Shown here in pieces: positions 63,102-64,000 of a stretch of DNA of 64,000 bases (position 1 is the stretch's first letter; each line of letters begins with the position of its first letter). The translations under genes and the position numbers were made by a program. The notes beneath the pieces were generated by a model. It did not search any database and was not told the origin of the DNA. It was given only the letters and a program-made list of their open reading frames with translations. Origin of the DNA: Daphnia carinata (Eukaryota > Arthropoda > Branchiopoda > Diplostraca > Daphniidae); assembly GCF_022539665.2 (NCBI RefSeq), contig NC_081334.1, positions 8,588,424-8,652,423 on the forward strand, given 5' to 3'.

Positions 63102-63450
63102 TCAAGAAATCCTCACTGCTTGTCGACACCCGTTTTGAGTTTTATTTTTTTCTTTTAACATCTTCATCATTTCTCGGGTGTCAGTTTTTTTTATTGTTCT
63201 TGCATCTTTCTAATTTCGCTGATTTGTCGTGGGCAAGAAAGAAAAACAGCGATCGGTGTTTTCCACTGTTCGAATCGTGGCTTGCTCCTTTCCGCCACTT
63301 TTGTTTTATCGGATTATTTTAGTGTGTTAAAGGTAATAGAGAAATAAGAAAAGGTGAAGGAAGACAACAGTACAGGTGAGCTAGTGGTTACACAGTTTTA
63401 AAGCTGTTATGCAGTGTAAGTATTTCTCTACTTGACGTTATTATCTTAAT
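63102..63450. other. No recognised gene
   Basis: T-rich on the plus strand. The small Phe/Leu-rich ORFs here are composition artefacts. Confidence 0.45.
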
Positions 63451-63452
63451 TG

Positions 63453-63531
63453 GGTATTGGTTGAACGGCTCATGCGCATCGCACGCGACGGCGACTCGGG
63501 AGTACCGCGTTCAATACCCGTCAACACCCTA
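63453..63531 (+). tRNA. tRNA-like sequence 2, degenerate
   Basis: CGTTCAATACC fits a B box, and GCGACTCGGGAGT matches the central arm of the next tRNA-like copy. GGGTATTGGTTGAACG at the 5' side can pair with CGTTCAATACCC. It is probably a tRNA-derived relic of the same family as 63693-63763. Confidence 0.3.
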
Positions 63532-63692
63532 ACTATTAAAAATCCCACGGTAAGTTTTTCGGTGTACCATTCACGAAGTTTGATTAACTTCAAGGTAATA
63601 AAGGTGACCTGATGTCACTAAATAATTGTTTTTCGTGTTTTATCTAAACTGTTTTTCTTCCTAACCGATGGGGTTTTTGTGTGGCCTCGAGC

Positions 63693-63763
63693 GTTGGCTA
63701 AGTGGCTCAGTCGGTATAGCCTCTGCCTACGACTCGGGAGTCTCGAGTTCTAGACTCGCCAAC
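63693..63763 (+). tRNA. tRNA-like sequence 3
   Basis: 71 nt with GTTGGC at the 5' end pairing with GCCAAC at the 3' end, a D-arm (TGGCTCAGTCGGTATAGCC) with A-box match, a central arm containing CGACTCGGGAG, and a 3' arm GAGTCT..AGACTC. The T loop is not canonical. It is followed by a T-rich stretch (TCTTTTCTTTTTTC) that could end pol III transcription. The anticodon could not be assigned safely. Confidence 0.4.
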
Positions 63764-64000
63764 ATCTTTTCTTTTTTCTTTTCTTGGTGAGTGTTTAACG
63801 CTCCAATTGCTTTATTTTTTCTTTTGCCATGGCGCATATTCTGCCTTGGGCATTTATTTCCCGATGTTTTATTTTTTCCGTCAAATGGGTGTTTTCAATA
63901 CAGCCATTTCTCATTTGTTTGGTTGTTCTCCTTGTTGAAAACCCAAAAATTTGTTGTTGCATATTTCTACTATGTTTATTCGATTGATTTGATTAACGTA
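63764..64000. other. No recognised feature
   Basis: T-rich intergenic DNA to the window end. Confidence 0.5.

Overview
The window looks like arthropod heterochromatin or transposon-dense accessory DNA. The organism is most consistent with a crustacean such as Daphnia. This is inferred from AT-rich sequence, 55-75 bp introns and the mix of Pao/BEL, Gypsy with envelope, Copia, pogo and Tc1 elements; no diagnostic single-copy host gene is present. Almost everything recognisable is a mobile element, and nearly all coding regions carry frameshifts or stops. The best candidate for an unbroken gene is a small TATA-driven ORF at 62.5-63.0 kb.

Left third (1-20.2 kb): a degenerate Gypsy element with an envelope-like gene (here Gypsy A, 257 to about 20170) is split by a 14.48-kb inverted-repeat DNA transposon (1086-15563). 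That transposon has about 0.87-kb terminal inverted repeats, GGCCC-rich subterminal tandem repeats and a probable 9-bp target duplication (CCCCTCCAC). It carries broken fragments resembling the nucleolar gene SURF6 and a small spliced coiled-coil gene. A BEL retrotransposon (BEL A, 2705-11970) is nested in the SURF6-like fragment. BEL A is unusual. Between its primer-binding site and gag it carries an extra ORF ('ORF0') with RGRG motifs. Between ORF0 and gag lies an array of seven units, about 80 bp apart, each centred on a near-perfect match to the CTCF binding consensus.

Middle (20.2-41 kb): a mosaic of Copia fragments (20.5-23.5, 24.8-25.9 and 31.9-33.0 kb), pogo and Tc1 transposase fragments, a second BEL piece in tail-LTR-head order (BEL B, 32.98-34.6 kb) that preserves the ORF0 start codon, and a degenerate Gypsy (Gypsy C, 34.6-38.95 kb). 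Next come a putative gag and the 5' LTR of a minus-strand envelope-bearing element (family D).

Right third (41-64 kb): a satellite with a 70-bp monomer in two subtypes, including a higher-order repeat of about 1047 bp at 52.4-54.5 kb. It is interrupted by three nearly clean insertions: a pogo/Tigger element (41255-43799, TA duplication), a minus-strand Gypsy (Gypsy E, 45343-51545, TATT duplication) and a 3.9-kb element with CCCTAGCAGAAA termini (54546-58404). The array is bounded by the LTR-gag end of one family-D copy on the left and the env-LTR end of another on the right. The last 3 kb hold tRNA-like pol III promoter sequences and the small TATA-box gene.

The observations most worth testing are the BEL family with ORF0 plus CTCF-like array (architecturally comparable to the Drosophila gypsy element with its leader insulator), the gene-carrying inverted-repeat transposon, and the satellite bracketed by two halves of an env-bearing retroelement.
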